The notes: generated by a model not told the origin, from the letters alone. Numbered from the stretch's first letter, positions 25,435 through 34,983 are shown. The stretch is DNA of 64,000 nt from Fibrella aestuarina BUZ 2 (GCF_000331105.1 NC_020054.1:4328257-4392256), one strand, 5' to 3'. Program-made: numbers and translations.

Positions 25435-28400
25435 ATGAAGGACTACATCCGCCCGATTAATCGCCTGCTGGTGGCTAACCGGGGTGAAATTGCCATCCGC
25501 ATCATGCGGGCCGCCACCGAACTGGGCATCACCACCGTCGCCGTTTACACCTACGAAGACCGTTATTCCCTCCACCGGTATAAAGCCGACGAAGCCTATC
25601 AGATTGGGCGTGATGAAGACCCGCTCAAACCGTATCTCGACGTGGAGGGTCTTATCCTGCTGGCAAAAAACAAGAAAATCGACGCCATCCACCCCGGTTA
25701 CGGCTTCCTGTCGGAGAACGTGACGCTGGCCCGCCGTTGCCGGGAAGAGGGCATCATCTTCGTGGGGCCCACGCCCGAGGCGATGGAAGCGCTGGGCGAT
25801 AAGGTACGGGCCAAGAATCTGGCCACCAAAGCCAACGTACCGCTGATTCCCGATTCACGCGAAGAAAACATGAGTCCCGACCGGGCGATGGCGGAAGCCT
25901 CTCGCATCGGGTTCCCCGTGATGGTGAAAGCCGCCGCGGGCGGCGGTGGCCGGGGTATGCGCGTGGTACGCAACCCCGACGACTTTGAAAAAGCCTTTAC
26001 CGAGGCTAAAAACGAAGCCAAAAACGCCTTCGGCGACGATACCATCTTCCTCGAAAAATTCGTAGAAGACCCCAAGCACATCGAAGTGCAGCTCCTAGGC
26101 GACACACACGGCAACCTCATTCACCTCTACGAACGCGACTGCTCGGTACAGCGCCGGTTCCAGAAAGTCGTCGAAGTGGCCCCATCCTTTGGCCTGAAAC
26201 AGGAAACCCGCGAGCAGCTTTACGCCTACGCCATCAAGATCGGTAAGGCGGCGGGCTACAGCAACGCCGGCACGGTCGAGTTTCTGGTCGACAAGGAAGA
26301 GAACATCTACTTCATCGAGGTGAACCCCCGGATTCAGGTGGAACACACGATCACGGAAGAGGTAACGGGCATCGACCTGGTCCGTACCCAGATTCTGATC
26401 GCGATGGGCTATAAGCTCTCCGACAACGGCATCTACATTAACCACCAGGACGAAGTGCCGCTCAACGGCTACGCCATTCAGTGCCGCATCACCACCGAAG
26501 ACCCCGCCAACGGCTTTAAGCCCGACTTCGGCACGATTATCGCCTACCGCAACGCCGCCGGTTTCGGTATCCGCCTCGACGAAGGCAGCAGCTACCCCGG
26601 CGTGAAAATCTCGCCCTATTTCGACTCGATGATCGTGAAGGTCTCGGCGCGGGGCCGGACGCTCAAAGGCGCGACCCAACGCTTACAGCGGGCCTTGGTC
26701 GAGTTCCGGATTCGGGGCGTGAAGACCAACATCTCGTTCCTGCAAAACGTACTGAACCACCCCATTTTCCAGCGGGGCGAAGCGCGGGTGTCGTTCATCG
26801 AAAACCACCCCGAACTGTTCAAGCTCCGCAAGCCACAGGACCGCTCGACGCGGGTGTTGCGCTACCTGGGCGAGGTGGTCGTCAACGGCAATCCCGAAGT
26901 AAAAAAGCGCGACGACAGCAAGGTGTTCCGCACGCCTGTGGTGCCGTTTACCGAGCCGTATTCAGCCTATCCCTACGGGAACCGCAACCGCCTCACCGAT
27001 CTGGGCCGCGAGGGCTTTGCCAACTGGGTGAAGGAGCAGAACCAAATTCTGTACACCGACACCACCTTCCGCGATGGGCATCAGTCGCTGCTGGCCACGC
27101 GGGTACGTACCCAGGACCTGCAACGGGTAGCCGAGGGCTTCGCCAAAGCCCACCCCGAACTGTTTTCGATGGAAGTGTGGGGCGGCGCGACCTTCGACGT
27201 GTCGATGCGCTTTCTGTACGAGAGCCCGTGGAAACGGCTGCAGGCGCTGCGTGAGGCCATGCCCAACATGCTGTTGCAGATGCTCTTCCGGGGCTCCAAC
27301 GCCGTGGGCTACTCGGCCTATCCCGATAACCTGATCGAGACGTTCGTGGAAAAATCGGCCGAAACGGGCATCGACGTGTTCCGCATTTTCGACTCGCTCA
27401 ACTGGGTGGAGGCGATGAAAGTGAGCATCCGGGCCGTGCGCGAACGTACCCAGGCCCTGGCCGAAGCCGCCATCTGCTACACGGGCATCGACGAAAAATA
27501 CACGCTCCAGTATTACCTCGACATGGCCCGCCAACTGGAAGACGAAGGCGCGCACCTGCTGTGTATCAAGGACATGGCGGGTCTGCTGAAACCGCTGGAA
27601 GCCACCACGCTGGTGACCGAGCTGAAGCAGGCGCTGAGCATTCCGGTGCACCTGCACACCCACGACACGGCGGGCATTCAGGCGGCAACGTACCTAAACG
27701 CCATCAACGCCGGGGTCGACATCGTCGATTGCGCGTTGGGGGCGCTGTCGGGCCTTACCTCGCAGCCGAATTTCAACTCGGTGGTGGCAATGATGCAGGG
27801 CCACGAGCGCGAATGCCCCGTCGATTTGCCGTCGCTGAACGCCTACTCAAACTACTGGGAGGACGTGCGCGAGTACTACTATCCGTTTGAGAGCGGCATG
27901 AAAGCAGGCAGCGCGGAGGTCTACGAAAACGAGATTCCGGGCGGGCAGTACTCAAACCTGAAACCGCAGGCCATCGCCACGGGCCTCGGCGACAAGTTCG
28001 AAACGCTGAAAAAGAACTACACGGTCGCCAACCAGTTGTTTGGCAACATCATCAAGGTAACGCCCTCGTCTAAGGTGGTGGGCGACATGGCCATTTTCAT
28101 GACGGCCAACAACCTCACGGCGCAGGATGTAGTTGAGCGGGGCGAGTCGCTGTCGTTCCCCGAGTCGGTGAAGGAGTTGATGAAGGGCATTCTGGGTCAA
28201 CCCTACGGCGGTTTCCCGGAGGATGTACAGAAGGCGATCCTGAAAGGCGAAGAACCCATCACGGGCCGCCCCAACGAGCACCTCGCCCCGATCGACTTCG
28301 ACACTGATTTCGCCCAGTTTCAGGAGAGCTTCCCGCAGGCCGACGGCTTCCTCGATTACCTCTCGTACAAGATGTACCCGAAGGTGTATGAAGAATATTA

Positions 28401-28869
28401 CAAAGCCACCGAGCAATACGGCGACGTGAGCGTGATTCCGACGCCCGCCTTCTTCTACGGCCTCAAGCCCAACGAAGAGATCATCGTGCCGATTGCCGAG
28501 GGCAAAAACATCCTGGTGCGGTTGCTGTTCCAGTCGGAGGCCGACGCAATGGGCATGCGGACAATCACCTTCGAGCTAAACGGCCAAAGCCGGCAGGTGC
28601 AGGTACGTGACAAGGCCCAGAAGGTGGTGAAAGCGCAGAACCAGAAAGTAAGCAAACCCACCGACGTGGGCGCGCCGCTGCAAGGCCGCCTGACGCGCAT
28701 TCTGGTGAAACCCGGCGACGAGGTAAAGAAAAACCAGCCACTGTTTGTGATCGAAGCCATGAAGATGGAAAGCATCGTGGCCGCGCAGCAGCCCGGCACC
28801 GTCAAGCAAATCCTGCTCAAGGAAAACACCACCGTCGAGCAGGACGACTGGGTTTTGGAGATGGCGTAA
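25435..28869 (+). CDS. pyc: pyruvate carboxylase
   Basis: 1144 residues, the full single-chain form. Order of domains: biotin carboxylase (1 to about 450; VANRGEIAIRI, ATP-binding KAAAGGGGRGMR, VNPRIQVEHTITEEVTG), carboxyltransferase (about 530-800; TTFRDGHQSLLATR, metal-binding HLHTHDTAG), an allosteric/linker part, and a C-terminal biotinyl domain with the biotinylated Lys in IEAMKMES (about 1110). It converts pyruvate to oxaloacetate with bicarbonate and ATP to refill the TCA cycle. A 16-bp perfect terminator hairpin follows. Confidence 0.97.
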   Translation: MKDYIRPINRLLVANRGEIAIRIMRAATELGITTVAVYTYEDRYSLHRYKADEAYQIGRDEDPLKPYLDVEGLILLAKNKKIDAIHPGYGFLSENVTLARRCREEGIIFVGPTPEAMEALGDKVRAKNLATKANVPLIPDSREENMSPDRAMAEASRIGFPVMVKAAAGGGGRGMRVVRNPDDFEKAFTEAKNEAKNAFGDDTIFLEKFVEDPKHIEVQLLGDTHGNLIHLYERDCSVQRRFQKVVEVAPSFGLKQETREQLYAYAIKIGKAAGYSNAGTVEFLVDKEENIYFIEVNPRIQVEHTITEEVTGIDLVRTQILIAMGYKLSDNGIYINHQDEVPLNGYAIQCRITTEDPANGFKPDFGTIIAYRNAAGFGIRLDEGSSYPGVKISPYFDSMIVKVSARGRTLKGATQRLQRALVEFRIRGVKTNISFLQNVLNHPIFQRGEARVSFIENHPELFKLRKPQDRSTRVLRYLGEVVVNGNPEVKKRDDSKVFRTPVVPFTEPYSAYPYGNRNRLTDLGREGFANWVKEQNQILYTDTTFRDGHQSLLATRVRTQDLQRVAEGFAKAHPELFSMEVWGGATFDVSMRFLYESPWKRLQALREAMPNMLLQMLFRGSNAVGYSAYPDNLIETFVEKSAETGIDVFRIFDSLNWVEAMKVSIRAVRERTQALAEAAICYTGIDEKYTLQYYLDMARQLEDEGAHLLCIKDMAGLLKPLEATTLVTELKQALSIPVHLHTHDTAGIQAATYLNAINAGVDIVDCALGALSGLTSQPNFNSVVAMMQGHERECPVDLPSLNAYSNYWEDVREYYYPFESGMKAGSAEVYENEIPGGQYSNLKPQAIATGLGDKFETLKKNYTVANQLFGNIIKVTPSSKVVGDMAIFMTANNLTAQDVVERGESLSFPESVKELMKGILGQPYGGFPEDVQKAILKGEEPITGRPNEHLAPIDFDTDFAQFQESFPQADGFLDYLSYKMYPKVYEEYYKATEQYGDVSVIPTPAFFYGLKPNEEIIVPIAEGKNILVRLLFQSEADAMGMRTITFELNGQSRQVQVRDKAQKVVKAQNQKVSKPTDVGAPLQGRLTRILVKPGDEVKKNQPLFVIEAMKMESIVAAQQPGTVKQILLKENTTVEQDDWVLEMA

Positions 28870-28891
28870 CTGGCTTTGTGTAAGCAATTGA

Positions 28892-28945
28892 AGGAGTTCG
28901 TTTCTGCTTTATCGCTGTGATGGAGCAGAAACGAACTCCTCTTTT
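28892..28945 (+). terminator. terminator after pyc
   Basis: AGGAGTTCGTTTCTGC at 28892-28907 pairs perfectly with 28925-28940 and is followed by CTTTT. It starts 22 bases after the pyc stop codon. Confidence 0.85.
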
Positions 28946-29060
28946 ATGCACCAGTTCGACTCAGGAAAACCGTACGTTTTGGCGCTTATCCCGATTAAGC
29001 CACATGACGTTCGATCTGTGCGTCGCCTTCATCAATACCTACTAAAGTGAGCATTCTACT

Positions 29061-29561
29061 ATGACCGAGTTTGTCATTGAATCCCTGAAGATACTGTTTA
29101 ATGTTTTCGTAAAAGGGGTGGTGAGCATCATCGTGATTGTTGGTGTTTTGTTGATAGGGCTGTCCATCTACGGCTACTTTAACCGAATTCCAACCACCGA
29201 TCTACATCTGTCCCACGTTGACCGGGATACGACAGTTTACATCGGAAAAGCGACAAACGATGCTCGGTTTGGCGGGCAGCTTTCGGTTTGGGTAACAGGC
29301 AATGTCAACGACTCTGGCGCAGTTATTAAGTATTTTTATCCGCCTGAATCAGAATGGGCCACGAAATCAATAGTGATGCCCAAAGGGAAAATTGACACGA
29401 TGGTTACGGGTGACTTCTATGATGAGCGAGCCCGGATAACGTACCTACACAAAAGAGTTCGTACCGGGCATTTGCGGATACGGGCTGTTTTCTCATACCC
29501 GCCCGAGGAGTGGCCGTTCCGATCGAAAGAAACTGGTGGCTGGCAGCGAATAAAGCAGTAA
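29061..29561 (+). CDS. single-pass membrane protein of unknown function
   Basis: 166 residues. One membrane helix near the N-terminus (FVKGVVSIIVIVGVLLIGLSIYGYF) is followed by about 125 residues with a beta-rich look (TTVYIGKATNDARFGGQLSVWVTGNVND...). The pattern of alternating strands and the phrase VWVTGNVNDSGAV suggest a small beta-sandwich exposed outside the cytoplasm. I do not recognise the family. It stands alone between pyc and the M28 peptidase gene, with no obvious operon partner. Confidence 0.65.
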   Translation: MTEFVIESLKILFNVFVKGVVSIIVIVGVLLIGLSIYGYFNRIPTTDLHLSHVDRDTTVYIGKATNDARFGGQLSVWVTGNVNDSGAVIKYFYPPESEWATKSIVMPKGKIDTMVTGDFYDERARITYLHKRVRTGHLRIRAVFSYPPEEWPFRSKETGGWQRIKQ

Positions 29562-29697
29562 GCGGGATCCGACGCGACAGTTAGGCAGATGACAAGCGTA
29601 ATTCTCGGTATCTGATCATGCATCGTTGTGATCTTCGTTCACTTTTGTTCCAGACGGGCTACTCAGGTACGTTACATCGGCTAGCTTGCTGAATCGT

Positions 29698-29705
29698 TAT
29701 ATTTG
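29698..29705 (+). promoter_or_regulatory. TAnnTTTG -7 promoter element for the M28 peptidase gene
   Basis: TATATTTG lies 39 bases before the peptidase start codon and fits the Bacteroidota -7 consensus. Confidence 0.6.
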
Positions 29706-29744
29706 GCTGGGGCTAATTGGCTCCTGTCAACATACACCTGATTC

Positions 29745-31121
29745 ATGCTGAAACCTTTCCTTTTTTGCGTGGCCCTCGCCGGGTCCGCCTCAACCGTTTT
29801 CGCCCAGACGCCACCAGCCGATTCGGTCGTTATCCGGTCAATCTACAATGAAGCGCTTACCAACGACAAAGCCCACGACTGGCTGCGCTACCTGACGCAG
29901 CAAATCGGCCCGCGGCTCAGTGGTTCGGAAGGCGCGAAAAAAGCTGTTGCCTGGACCAAACAACTGATGGAGCAGCAGGGCTTCGACCGGGTGTTTCTTC
30001 AGGACATCATGGTGCCGCACTGGGTACGTGGTGCCAAAGAAGAAGCGTATATACTGGCCGACAAGCAGAAGACGGTGGTGCCGATTGCCGCGCTCGGCGG
30101 CTCGGTAGCCACCCCCGCCAAGGGCGTTCAGGCGCAGGTGGTCGAAGTGAAAGGCCTCAAAGAGGTGGAGCAACTTGGCCAAGCAGGCATCAAAGGCAAA
30201 ATCGTGTTTTTCAACCGGCCGATGGACCCGACCAAGATCAACACGTTTGAGGCCTACGGCGGGGCGGTCGATCAACGGGGCAGCGGCGCAACGTTTGCTG
30301 CCAAGTTTGGGGCCGTCGGGGCCATTGTCCGGTCGATGACCAACGCGCTCGACGATTTCCCGCATACGGGCAGCCTGCGCTACGGGCCGGGGGTTCCGCT
30401 CATTCCGGCGGCAGCCATCAGCACCAACGGGGCCGAAAAATTGAGCGCACTGCTCAAAGCCAACCCGGCGCTGACGTTCTATTTCAAACAGAACTGCGAA
30501 TCCTTGCCCGACGCGCCCTCGCACAACGTAATTGGTGAGATCCGGGGCAGCGAGAAACCCGACGAGATTATCGTCGTAGGCGGCCACCTCGACTCCTGGG
30601 ATCTGGGGCAGGGCGCCCACGACGACGGCACTGGCTGTATGCAGTCGATCGAGGTGCTGCGGATTCTGAAAGCCCTGGGCTACAAACCGAAGCGCACGAT
30701 CCGGGCCGTCATGTACATGAACGAAGAAAACGGGCTGCGCGGCGGCGTGGGCTATGCCGATTACGCGAAGAAAAACAACGAAAAACACATCGCCGCCATC
30801 GAGTCCGACGAAGGCGGTTTTACCCCGCGCGGCTTTGGCATCGTGGGCACCGACGCGCAAAAAGCCAAAGTGCTGACGTGGCGTAATCTGCTGACGCCCT
30901 ACGGTCTGCACGAGATTGGCGTAGGGGGCGGTGGTGCCGACATTGGTCCGCTCGCGCAATTGGGCACGGTGCTGTTTGGCTTCAAACCCGACACGCAACG
31001 CTATTTCGACTACCACCACACGGCCGCCGACCGGTTCGAGGCGGTTAACAAACGGGAACTCTCGCTGGGTGCCGCTTCGATGGCCGCGCTAACGTACCTG
31101 ATCGATCAGTACGGGTTGTAA
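29745..31121 (+). CDS. secreted M28-family metallopeptidase with PA domain
   Basis: 458 residues with a signal peptide (MLKPFLFCVALAGSASTVFAQ). A protease-associated (PA) insert spans about 120-240. The M28 di-zinc site is readable: His and Asp in GGHLDSWDLGQGAHDDGTG, Glu-Glu in MNEENGLRGG, Asp in ESDEGGF and the last His in FDYHHTAADRFE. The layout matches carboxypeptidase Q-like enzymes that trim short peptides outside the cytoplasm. The convergent DUF2911 gene ends five bases away. Confidence 0.92.
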   Translation: MLKPFLFCVALAGSASTVFAQTPPADSVVIRSIYNEALTNDKAHDWLRYLTQQIGPRLSGSEGAKKAVAWTKQLMEQQGFDRVFLQDIMVPHWVRGAKEEAYILADKQKTVVPIAALGGSVATPAKGVQAQVVEVKGLKEVEQLGQAGIKGKIVFFNRPMDPTKINTFEAYGGAVDQRGSGATFAAKFGAVGAIVRSMTNALDDFPHTGSLRYGPGVPLIPAAAISTNGAEKLSALLKANPALTFYFKQNCESLPDAPSHNVIGEIRGSEKPDEIIVVGGHLDSWDLGQGAHDDGTGCMQSIEVLRILKALGYKPKRTIRAVMYMNEENGLRGGVGYADYAKKNNEKHIAAIESDEGGFTPRGFGIVGTDAQKAKVLTWRNLLTPYGLHEIGVGGGGADIGPLAQLGTVLFGFKPDTQRYFDYHHTAADRFEAVNKRELSLGAASMAALTYLIDQYGL

Positions 31122-31126
31122 AGCCC

Positions 31127-31699
31127 TTACAGGCCAATAGGTACGGCGACCATAGCGGTATCCCAGCCCATGTACATGGTGGCCGTCGAGGCGTCTTTCT
31201 TCGCGAACTGGATCGAGAAGTTTTCGATGACCGTGTCGGATTTCTGCACAGGTACGTTCACGCGGGCCACATCGAGCGCCGGGTTGTAGCTGTAGGCGCC
31301 CCACTGATCCAGATCGGAGCTGAGGATGATTGTCCACTCGGTTTCGGTGGGGAGCAGCAGCAGGGCATAGTTACCCGCCGGGATTTTCTTGCCGCCGATC
31401 GTGACGTCCCGGTAGAATTTGATTTCGGGCGCTTCGTTGGCCCCGGCCCGCCACACCTTGCCGTAGGGGACCATTTTGCCGAATACCTCGCGGCCATTTT
31501 TGGCGGGGCGGCTGTACGTTACCCGCACCATGGCTTTGTCGGAGCCGATCTTGGCGGGGGCAAACTTGCGGTCGTGGGCATAGTCGTCGGGGTAATAGGC
31601 CATGTCCATCGGTGATTTGTCGAGGCCCCGGAAGGTCTGGGCGGTGGCCCCCGTTAGGGTAATCAGCAAGAAGCCGAGCAGTAAAGCCGTCTGTTTCAT
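31127..31699 (-). CDS. DUF2911 family secreted protein
   Basis: 190 residues from the ATG at 31699, where a signal peptide starts (MKQTALLLGFLLITLTGATAQ). The family core is clear: VTYSRPAKNGREVFGKMVPYG, KVWRAGANEAPEI, IPAGNYALLLLPTETEW and a final strand ENFSIQFAKKD. The function of DUF2911 is not known; these proteins are common in Bacteroidota and are exported. An 11-bp inverted GGTACGT pair lies directly upstream, between this gene and the next minus-strand gene. Confidence 0.85.
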   Translation of the reverse strand: MKQTALLLGFLLITLTGATAQTFRGLDKSPMDMAYYPDDYAHDRKFAPAKIGSDKAMVRVTYSRPAKNGREVFGKMVPYGKVWRAGANEAPEIKFYRDVTIGGKKIPAGNYALLLLPTETEWTIILSSDLDQWGAYSYNPALDVARVNVPVQKSDTVIENFSIQFAKKDASTATMYMGWDTAMVAVPIGL

Positions 31700-31714
31700 A
31701 CTATCTGTCTGGTA

Positions 31715-31757
31715 GCAACGTACCCACGCCCGGTGTAGGCCAGGTTGGGTACGTTGC
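31715..31757. repeat. inverted pair of the GGTACGT motif
   Basis: GCAACGTACCC at 31715-31725 and GGGTACGTTGC at 31747-31757 form a perfect 11-bp stem around 21 bases. It lies 16 bases upstream of the DUF2911 start. Confidence 0.6.
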
Positions 31758-31827
31758 CGGGGGTTTGTGTGCCTAAAGATAGCCCTCCCTGCGTGACCGT
31801 TTGCATCCGTTTGTCCAGCAAGACGGT

Positions 31828-32547
31828 TCACTCCTTATGCACGTCCCGAAACCGGAGCATGTCGGTCAGGCGGAGTTCCCTGGTCTCGTCGAAACCGCAG
31901 GTCGATGTGAACTCCTTCGGGTTGCGGTACGTCCCGAACAGCATGTCCCACCAGACAATGTCGCCGTAGTTATGGCTGTGCTTTTCGTATTCGTGGTGGA
32001 TACGGTGCATTTCCGGACGCTGAAAAATATAGCCGATCCACTGCGGCGTTTTTATGTTGGTGTGGTAGAAGAATTCACCAAGGGCCGTGCACAGCGTGTA
32101 GATGGCACCGGCTTCGGCATTCAGGCCCAGCAGCGTGTAGACCAGCAAACTGCCGATGATGGAGTTAACCGTCATTTCGAGCGGATGCTTGTAGAACGAC
32201 GTGATCACTTCGAGCCGTTGGGGACTGTGGTGAATCTGATGGAAGCGCGTCCACAGAAAATCGACGGTATGCCGCCAACGGTGCCACCAGTAGAAGATAA
32301 AGGTGGCGATGAAGTAGGCGATGACGCCGCCCGCCCAGGGGCCAACAGACCTGGACAGATGAAACAGCGACTGAGCCGAGAGCCATTTCTCCCAGGTGAA
32401 GCCAGCCACGACCACGACGATCAACTGGATGAAATTGATCGCCAGCACCCGAATGGTCCATGTGGGTACGTCGGGCAGTTTCCAGCCGGGGAAAAGCCGT
32501 TCGACAATAAAGCAGAGCGCGAATACGCCAAAAATAATTGGTAACAT
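31828..32547 (-). CDS. sterol desaturase/fatty acid hydroxylase family membrane enzyme
   Basis: 239 residues, mostly membrane helices, with the histidine clusters of the family: FYWWHRWRH, RFHQIHHSPQ, and MHRIHHEYEKHSHNYGD. These bind a di-iron centre that hydroxylates or desaturates lipid or carotenoid substrates; the substrate cannot be read. A second member of the same superfamily is at 36273-37079. The gene lies 115 bases downstream of the Crp/Fnr regulator gene on the same strand and may be co-transcribed with it. Confidence 0.85.
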   Translation of the reverse strand: MLPIIFGVFALCFIVERLFPGWKLPDVPTWTIRVLAINFIQLIVVVVAGFTWEKWLSAQSLFHLSRSVGPWAGGVIAYFIATFIFYWWHRWRHTVDFLWTRFHQIHHSPQRLEVITSFYKHPLEMTVNSIIGSLLVYTLLGLNAEAGAIYTLCTALGEFFYHTNIKTPQWIGYIFQRPEMHRIHHEYEKHSHNYGDIVWWDMLFGTYRNPKEFTSTCGFDETRELRLTDMLRFRDVHKE

Positions 32548-32662
32548 ACGGTTTCAGGGGTTGATGTGACCGCGGGGGTCAGCCTGGTAAAACATAGCTC
32601 AAACCAACATCTTTCAGCCGACCCTCGCCTTGACGAATGTCAATTTCGGCGTTCGGCCACCG

Positions 32663-33244
32663 TTACGTTTTTCGTCCTCGTAACCGGCTCAGCGTTTCGG
32701 CTGAAATGCCCAGGTGCGAGGCGATGTGCTTGAGTGGCACCCGACTAAAAATCATGGGAAAGTCGATCAGCAATTGCTGGTAGCGTTCGCTGGCGGTCTG
32801 CATGCGCAGGTTCAACGACCGCTGTTCGCTGAGCACGTAGTATTTCTCCGTCAGCAACCGCCCCACCAGATTGAACGCCGGGTAGTCGCGATACAGTTGC
32901 TGGAGTTGCTCGTAGGTAATCGACCAGAGTGTACCGTCGGTCAGCAATTCGATGTATTCCTGCGCTGGCTGGCGGGTGTAAAAGCTGACGATGGAGATGA
33001 TGAAATCGCCCTCACGCATGAACCAGGACGTGACTTCGCGCCCTTCTTTAAGGTAATAGCCCCGCACCACGCCCTGCTCGATGAAATAAATCCGATCGGC
33101 TTGCTGACCGGGTTGCAGCACCCATTGCCGGCGCAGGTACGTTTCGCGCCGGAGCCTATCCAGGATTGCGACCTGTAGATCGGGCGGCAGGGTCGTCAGG
33201 GCTTGCAGGTACGTCAGCAACGGGTGTGTTGGGGCGGATTCCAT
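32663..33244 (-). CDS. Crp/Fnr-family transcriptional regulator
   Basis: 193 residues from the ATG at 33244. Residues about 20-125 form a cyclic-nucleotide-binding-type beta barrel (VLQPGQQADRIYFIEQGVVRGYYLKEGREVTSWF). The C-terminal part (IFSRVPLKHIASHLGISAETLSRLRGRK) is a helix-turn-helix, as in Bacteroidota regulators of this group, which often lack intact cAMP contacts. No Cys cluster for an Fe-S site is present, so it is not an oxygen sensor of the Fnr type. Its target is unknown; the adjacent hydroxylase gene is a candidate. Confidence 0.88.
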   Translation of the reverse strand: MESAPTHPLLTYLQALTTLPPDLQVAILDRLRRETYLRRQWVLQPGQQADRIYFIEQGVVRGYYLKEGREVTSWFMREGDFIISIVSFYTRQPAQEYIELLTDGTLWSITYEQLQQLYRDYPAFNLVGRLLTEKYYVLSEQRSLNLRMQTASERYQQLLIDFPMIFSRVPLKHIASHLGISAETLSRLRGRKT

Positions 33245-33453
33245 TTCGTTTTCGCGATGAGAGGCACAAAGCAATAACGAATCCCTTTTGTGCTGTCGCC
33301 TGTCACCGAGCCAACTTTACCTGTGCGACCGTATGCATCCGCCCCGCTACACCCGTCATGACTTGGTCGATCAATGGCACAAGGCGATCGCCTGAACAGT
33401 AGCTGGCCCATCGGCGCGGCTTCTATCGGTCAGGTACTTAACCGGCTCACTTT

Positions 33454-34242
33454 ATGTCTGCATACCGTCTTCTTTTTCTGGCTGGTTTACTGCTTTGTCT
33501 GGCGGGTATTCCACCGCAGCAACCAACGCTGTACATCATTGGCGATTCCACCGTTCGCAACGGGTCGGGGGTGGGGGCCAATAGCCAGTGGGGCTGGGGA
33601 AGCGTCATCCACACCCATTTCGACACCACGCGGCTGGCGATCGAGAACCGGGCTATCGGTGGACGGAGTAGCCGCACGTTTCTCACCGAAGGCCGTTGGG
33701 ATGCCATCCTGCAAACCCTAAAACCGGGCGATTTCGTGCTGATGCAGTTTGGTCACAACGACGGCGGCGCCATTAACGACACCACCCGGGCGCGGGGCAG
33801 TATCCGGGGTACTGGCGACGAAACGGAAGCGATTGACAACCTGCTGACGAAGAAGCACGAGATCGTTCACTCCTATGGCTGGTACATGCGGAAGTACATC
33901 AACGATACGAAAGCGAAAGGAGCCACGCCCATTGTTTGTTCGCTGGTCCCGCGTAACGTCTGGAAAGATGGCCGGGTGGAGCGGGGGTCGGCGAGCTACG
34001 GCCGGTGGGCCGCCGAGAGCGCCCAGTCGGCAGGGGCGTATTTTATCGACCTCAACGAGATCATTGCCCGGAAATACGAAGCCGGTTACGATGAAGCTAA
34101 ATTGAAAGCCGATTTCTTTCCCGCTGACCATACCCACACCAACCGGGCCGGGGCTGAACTGAATGCGGCCGCAGTTATCGAGGGGCTCCGGCAGTTACCA
34201 GCCTGCTCGCTCAACCGCTACGTCGTTGCGCAAGGCAAGTGA
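33454..34242 (+). CDS. SGNH/GDSL esterase, rhamnogalacturonan acetylesterase-like
   Basis: 262 residues with a signal peptide. The SGNH blocks are in order: GDSTVRNGSG with the catalytic Ser (about 32), Gly in AIGGRSSRTF, Asn in QFGHNDGG and the Asp/His pair in PADHTHTN. This arrangement, including GRSSRTF, is typical of rhamnogalacturonan acetylesterases, which remove acetyl groups from pectin. No pectin-utilisation genes are next to it. The product should act outside the cytoplasm. Confidence 0.88.
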   Translation: MSAYRLLFLAGLLLCLAGIPPQQPTLYIIGDSTVRNGSGVGANSQWGWGSVIHTHFDTTRLAIENRAIGGRSSRTFLTEGRWDAILQTLKPGDFVLMQFGHNDGGAINDTTRARGSIRGTGDETEAIDNLLTKKHEIVHSYGWYMRKYINDTKAKGATPIVCSLVPRNVWKDGRVERGSASYGRWAAESAQSAGAYFIDLNEIIARKYEAGYDEAKLKADFFPADHTHTNRAGAELNAAAVIEGLRQLPACSLNRYVVAQGK

Positions 34243-34322
34243 CCTGAGCTACGTTATGACCCCAAAAGCGACCGTTTGCCTCCCGTCGCAAGTGCGTTAT
34301 GGCCGGGCGGCCGGGTACGGAT

Positions 34323-34330
34323 TATCTTTG
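34323..34330 (+). promoter_or_regulatory. TAnnTTTG -7 element almost touching the NUDIX start codon
   Basis: TATCTTTG ends only four bases before the ATG at 34335. If it is the -7 element, transcription would begin at or next to the start codon, giving a leaderless mRNA. Confidence 0.45.
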
Positions 34331-34334
34331 CGCT

Positions 34335-34898
34335 ATGCAGACCCTTGAGTTCCCCAACGATCCGCTGCCCTGGCAGGTTGAACAGTCCGATTATATCCAC
34401 CGCGAACGCTGGTTTACTGTCCGTAAAGACGCCATCCGTATGGCCGGAGGCGGCTACATTCCGGATTATTACATCCTGGAATACCCCGACTGGATCAACG
34501 TGGTGGCGGTCACGACGGCGGGCGACCTGGTGCTGATCCGGCAATACCGGCACGGGGTGGCGGGGGTGCACTACGAACTCTGCGCGGGCTGTATCGACCC
34601 CGGCGAAGACCCACTGGCAGCGGCGCAACGCGAACTGCTCGAAGAAACGGGTTTCGGCGGCGGGACCTGGCAACCGCTGATGACACTGTCGGCCAACCCC
34701 GGCACCCACGCCAACCTGACCTATTGCTTTTTGGCGCTGGGCGTGGAAAAATTACAAGAACAGGAACTCGAAATCACGGAGGAGATTTCGGTCCACCTCA
34801 TCCCCCGCGCCGAGGTGCTGCCCCTACTCGACAGCGGGCAAGTTATGCAATCGCTGCACGCCGCGCCCCTGCTGCGGTATTTGGTGGGTGGTCATTAG
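34335..34898 (+). CDS. NUDIX hydrolase (ADP-sugar pyrophosphatase-like)
   Basis: 187 residues from the ATG at 34335; an upstream in-frame start at 34299 is less likely. The Nudix box reads GCIDPGEDPLAAAQRELLEETGF, with the conserved REL, EE and G residues, so it is intact. The preceding segment (VVAVTTAGDLVLIRQYRHGV) and length fit the ADP-ribose/ADP-sugar pyrophosphatase branch. It is probably cytoplasmic housecleaning. The last codons and stop are encoded by the start of a dispersed GTCATT repeat. Confidence 0.9.
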   Translation: MQTLEFPNDPLPWQVEQSDYIHRERWFTVRKDAIRMAGGGYIPDYYILEYPDWINVVAVTTAGDLVLIRQYRHGVAGVHYELCAGCIDPGEDPLAAAQRELLEETGFGGGTWQPLMTLSANPGTHANLTYCFLALGVEKLQEQELEITEEISVHLIPRAEVLPLLDSGQVMQSLHAAPLLRYLVGGH

Positions 34899-34983
34899 GC
34901 TGCGCCGTCATTGGTGGTTATTCGTAGTCATTGGGCTGCGCCGTCATTGATGGTCATCAATGACGGCGCAGCCCAATGACTAC
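34890..34983. repeat. dispersed GTCATT repeat with a 29-bp near-continuous palindrome
   Basis: GTCATTAGGCTGCGCCGTC at 34891 matches 8718. A related copy with GGGCTGCGCC follows, then its reverse complement: 34924-34952 pairs perfectly with 34955-34983 around just two bases. It starts within the NUDIX stop region and ends before the SDR gene. Confidence 0.7.

Noticed and set aside
34890..34983. Insertion-sequence ends
   Set aside because: No transposase gene lies between or near the repeated segments, and no target-site duplication is apparent.
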